Shown in pieces: positions 62,204-64,000 of a stretch of 64,000 nt of DNA. The stretch covers positions 62,001-126,000 of the forward strand of contig JAHFSX010000012.1 of NCBI GenBank assembly GCA_023269675.1. The letters run 5' to 3'. The stretch comes from Verrucomicrobiota bacterium (GTDB lineage Bacteria; Verrucomicrobiota; Kiritimatiellia; RFP12; UBA1067). Under the pieces are notes generated by a model, which had not been told where the DNA came from, did not search any database, and was given only the letters and a program-made list of their open reading frames with translations. Numbering within the stretch: the stretch's first letter is position 1; each line of letters starts with the position of its first letter. The position numbers and the translations under genes are program-made.

Positions 62204-63334
62204 ATGACTTTTTCTGACATCGGTGTGAACCCTGAACTCATCGCGGCCCTGGCCAAACAGCGCATCACGGAGCCGACCCCCATCCAGACCGTGGCCTACC
62301 CCGTGCTCCTGGCCGGCAAGGATGCCTACCTGAACGCCGAGACCGGCACCGGCAAGACGCTGGCCTACCTGCTGCCGCTCTTCAGCCGCATCGACGCCAA
62401 GCTCGCGGCGACCCAGCTGGTGGTCGTGGCGCCTACCCACGAGCTGGCCCTCCAGATCCAGCGCCAGTGCTGCGACCTGGCCCAGAACGCGGGCTGGCCC
62501 ATCAGCACGCTGCTGCTCATCGGGGGCACGCTGATCGACCGGCAGATCGAGAAGCTCAAGAAAAAGCCGCAGATCGTGGTCGGCTCGCCCGGCCGCATCC
62601 GCGAGCTGATCCAGCTCAAAAAGCTGAAGGCCCACCTGGTCAAGAGCGTCGTGGTCGACGAGGCCGACCGGCTGCTGGTCGAGGAGAGCCTGCCCATGAT
62701 CCGCGACCTGCTGCATGTGCTGCCGCGCGACCGCCAGCTGGTCTTCGTCTCGGCCACGGAGCAGCCCGAGAGCGCGGGCGTCATCGCCTCGATCGCGCCC
62801 GAGCTGGTCATGCTCCAGACCGCGGCCGTGCCGATGAACCCGAACATCGAGCACCTCTTCCTGGTCTGCGAGGAGCGCGACAAGCCGGACCTGCTGCGCA
62901 GCCTGCTGCACGCCCTCAAGCCCGTCCGCGCGATGGTCTTTGTCCACCGCACCGAGACGGCCGAGATCGTCGCCTCCAAGCTGGCTTTCCACCATATCCC
63001 GACCGCGCAGCTGCACGGCGCCTTCGACAAACGCGACCGCAAACAGGCGATGGACGACTTCCGCAGCGGCCGCGCGGCCGTGATGCTCGCGTCGGATGTC
63101 GCGGCCCGCGGGCTCGACATCCCCGGGGTCACGCACATCTTCAACCTCGACGCGCCCGCGCTCGGCAAGGCCTACCTGCACCGCGTGGGGCGCACCGCCC
63201 GCGCCGGCGCCTCCGGCGTCGCCGTCACGCTGGTGACCGCGGCCGAGTCGCACCTGCCCCGCCGCTACGAGCAGGAGCTGGGCATCGTCATGCACCCCAT
63301 GCGCCTGCGCGAGGGCCAGCTGATCCGGCTGTAA
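62204..63334 (+). CDS. DEAD-box RNA helicase
   Basis: The 376-aa protein shows the full motif set: Q motif (FSDIGVNPELIAAL .. PTPIQTVAYP), motif I AETGTGKT, Ia APTHELALQ, GG (LIGGT), Ib GSPGRIREL, II VVDEADR, III SAT, then helicase C motifs FVHRTETAE, ASDVAARGLDIPGVTHIFN and HRVGRTARAG. It is a short core with almost no C-terminal extension. Such helicases unwind structured RNA in ribosome assembly or decay. It has no obvious partner here and no clear ribosome-binding site. Confidence 0.95.
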   Translation: MTFSDIGVNPELIAALAKQRITEPTPIQTVAYPVLLAGKDAYLNAETGTGKTLAYLLPLFSRIDAKLAATQLVVVAPTHELALQIQRQCCDLAQNAGWPISTLLLIGGTLIDRQIEKLKKKPQIVVGSPGRIRELIQLKKLKAHLVKSVVVDEADRLLVEESLPMIRDLLHVLPRDRQLVFVSATEQPESAGVIASIAPELVMLQTAAVPMNPNIEHLFLVCEERDKPDLLRSLLHALKPVRAMVFVHRTETAEIVASKLAFHHIPTAQLHGAFDKRDRKQAMDDFRSGRAAVMLASDVAARGLDIPGVTHIFNLDAPALGKAYLHRVGRTARAGASGVAVTLVTAAESHLPRRYEQELGIVMHPMRLREGQLIRL

Positions 63335-63342
63335 GCGGAGAC

Positions 63343-63427
63343 GGCGGCGCGGAGCGCGCGCCCCGCCCCAGCCGGCGAGGGGCGACACCTCTTGGAGGTG
63401 GGGGTCGGGCGAGCGCTCCGCGCCGCC
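63343..63427. repeat. Nested palindromic element with 15-base perfect arms
   Basis: GGCGGCGCGGAGCGC (63343-63357) and its exact complement (63413-63427) enclose a second hairpin CACCTC-TTG-GAGGTG (63386-63400) and smaller C4/G4 pairs. The plan is like that of the element at 41940. No T run follows, so it is not a typical terminator of the helicase gene. Confidence 0.65.
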
Positions 63428-63631
63428 GGCGTGATGTGGCGTGCGGCGGCAAGCGGTATCCCGCGCGACGCCGCTTTGCTTGGACGGGCCAGAAAGCGGT
63501 GCCGCGCTACGCTTGTCTCCGCACCCCTTCTCCGTCCCACGCCCGCTTCGCGCTTGACGCGGCGCGCTTGTTTCACCATGCTGATACTGGACTATTTTTG
63601 TGCCAGGTGGCGGTTAGACAAGGAGAAGGCG

Positions 63632-64000
63632 ATGAAACGGAAAAGCGCGTGGTTTATTCTGCTGGCGGTCGGCTGGGTGTGCGGGGGTGCCTGGGCGCAG
63701 GCGTTGCCGTCCGGGTGGCTGGATGTGCCGTTCGGAAGATATACGGACGCCTATCAGGGCGGCAGCACCTGCGCGGACGGGGTATTCACGGTCGCGGGGT
63801 CCGGGTATGACGTGTATGACGTGGCCAATGACGGCGGCCGTTTCGCGTTCCTGCCGCTGCTCGGCGACTGCGAAGTGATCGCCCGCGTCAAGAAGCTCCA
63901 GGCCGAGCTGGCGTACGGCGCGCGGGCGGGCCTCATGCTCCGCCAGAACAACGACCGCAACGCGGTGAACGCGGTCTTCGGCCGCATGCGGGGCGACGAA
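63632..64000 (+). CDS. Secreted LamG/DUF1349-like protein, truncated by window end
   Basis: AAGGAG stands six bases before the ATG, and the frame is open to base 64000 (123 codons). MKRKSAWFILLAVGWVCGGAWA is a signal peptide. The mature start (LPSGWLDVPFGRYTDAYQGGST .. GVFTVAGSGYDVYD) and the strand GDCEVIARVKKLQAELAYGARAGLMLRQ match the beta-sandwich (DUF1349/concanavalin-like) that begins many multi-domain secreted proteins of Verrucomicrobia and relatives. The rest of the protein lies outside the window. Confidence 0.85.
   Translation, partial: MKRKSAWFILLAVGWVCGGAWAQALPSGWLDVPFGRYTDAYQGGSTCADGVFTVAGSGYDVYDVANDGGRFAFLPLLGDCEVIARVKKLQAELAYGARAGLMLRQNNDRNAVNAVFGRMRGDE

Overview
The window is bacterial DNA, mostly GC-rich. 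It most likely comes from the PVC superphylum, with a Kiritimatiellota- or Verrucomicrobia-type lineage as best guess. This rests on gene content: very large secreted proteins built from lamin-tail, CotH, PA14, Calx-beta, PPC, autotransporter-type beta-strand (PATR) and 'DPDGDG..NLIEYAFGRDP' tail modules, sulfatase-free glycan-degrading enzymes (GH92, beta-helix), and a housekeeping cluster of normal bacterial type. I saw no rRNA, CRISPR array, transposase or phage genes. Taxonomy is an inference from domain style.

Layout. 1-12978: secreted or degradative genes: an FAD-dependent oxidoreductase cut by the window edge, a 2645-aa CotH/lamin-tail giant, a cytosolic M24 peptidase and a GH92 alpha-mannosidase. 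12981-21645: a YpsA/Mo-carrier-like protein, a DUF347 membrane protein and an ArnT-like glycosyltransferase divergent from an OmpR-type response regulator/histidine kinase pair, then a secreted PHB-depolymerase-like esterase and a small membrane sensor-like protein. 22056-22132: tRNA-Pro(UGG).

22631-39454 is the most unusual part. A promoter-driven, terminator-bounded Cys-rich secreted protein is followed by two very large secreted thioredoxin-fold proteins (CAYC and CPHC motifs), a SurA/PrsA-like lipoprotein, a DUF1573 protein, a streptopain-like (C10) cysteine protease and two small membrane-anchored proteins that look like paralogues of each other. The two thioredoxin proteins and the protease end in the same ~420-470 residue C-terminal module, for which I know no name. 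A decayed piece of a further copy lies between two of them. The set reads as an extracytoplasmic oxidation, folding and proteolysis locus, but that is inference.

39630-44177 is a minus-strand set (EboE-like TIM barrel, lipoprotein, beta-helix enzyme). 44497-50921 is an AT-richer, translationally coupled plus-strand operon (TSP3-repeat protein, a possible small ORF, a large alpha/beta hydrolase, a transthyretin-like protein) that looks acquired. 51099-55024 holds an internally duplicated PATR protein and a split YeeE/YedE sulfur-transport pair. 55031-61896 is a conserved housekeeping block on the minus strand: ispE, tRNA-Gln, prs, rplY, pth, rpsF, ssb, rpsR, rplI, dnaB. A DEAD-box helicase and the start of another secreted protein close the window.

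Intergenic spaces carry several structured palindromic elements (41940-42009, 63343-63427, 62012-62106, 34399-34469, 56546-56691) that resemble REP/MITE-like repeats more than ordinary terminators.
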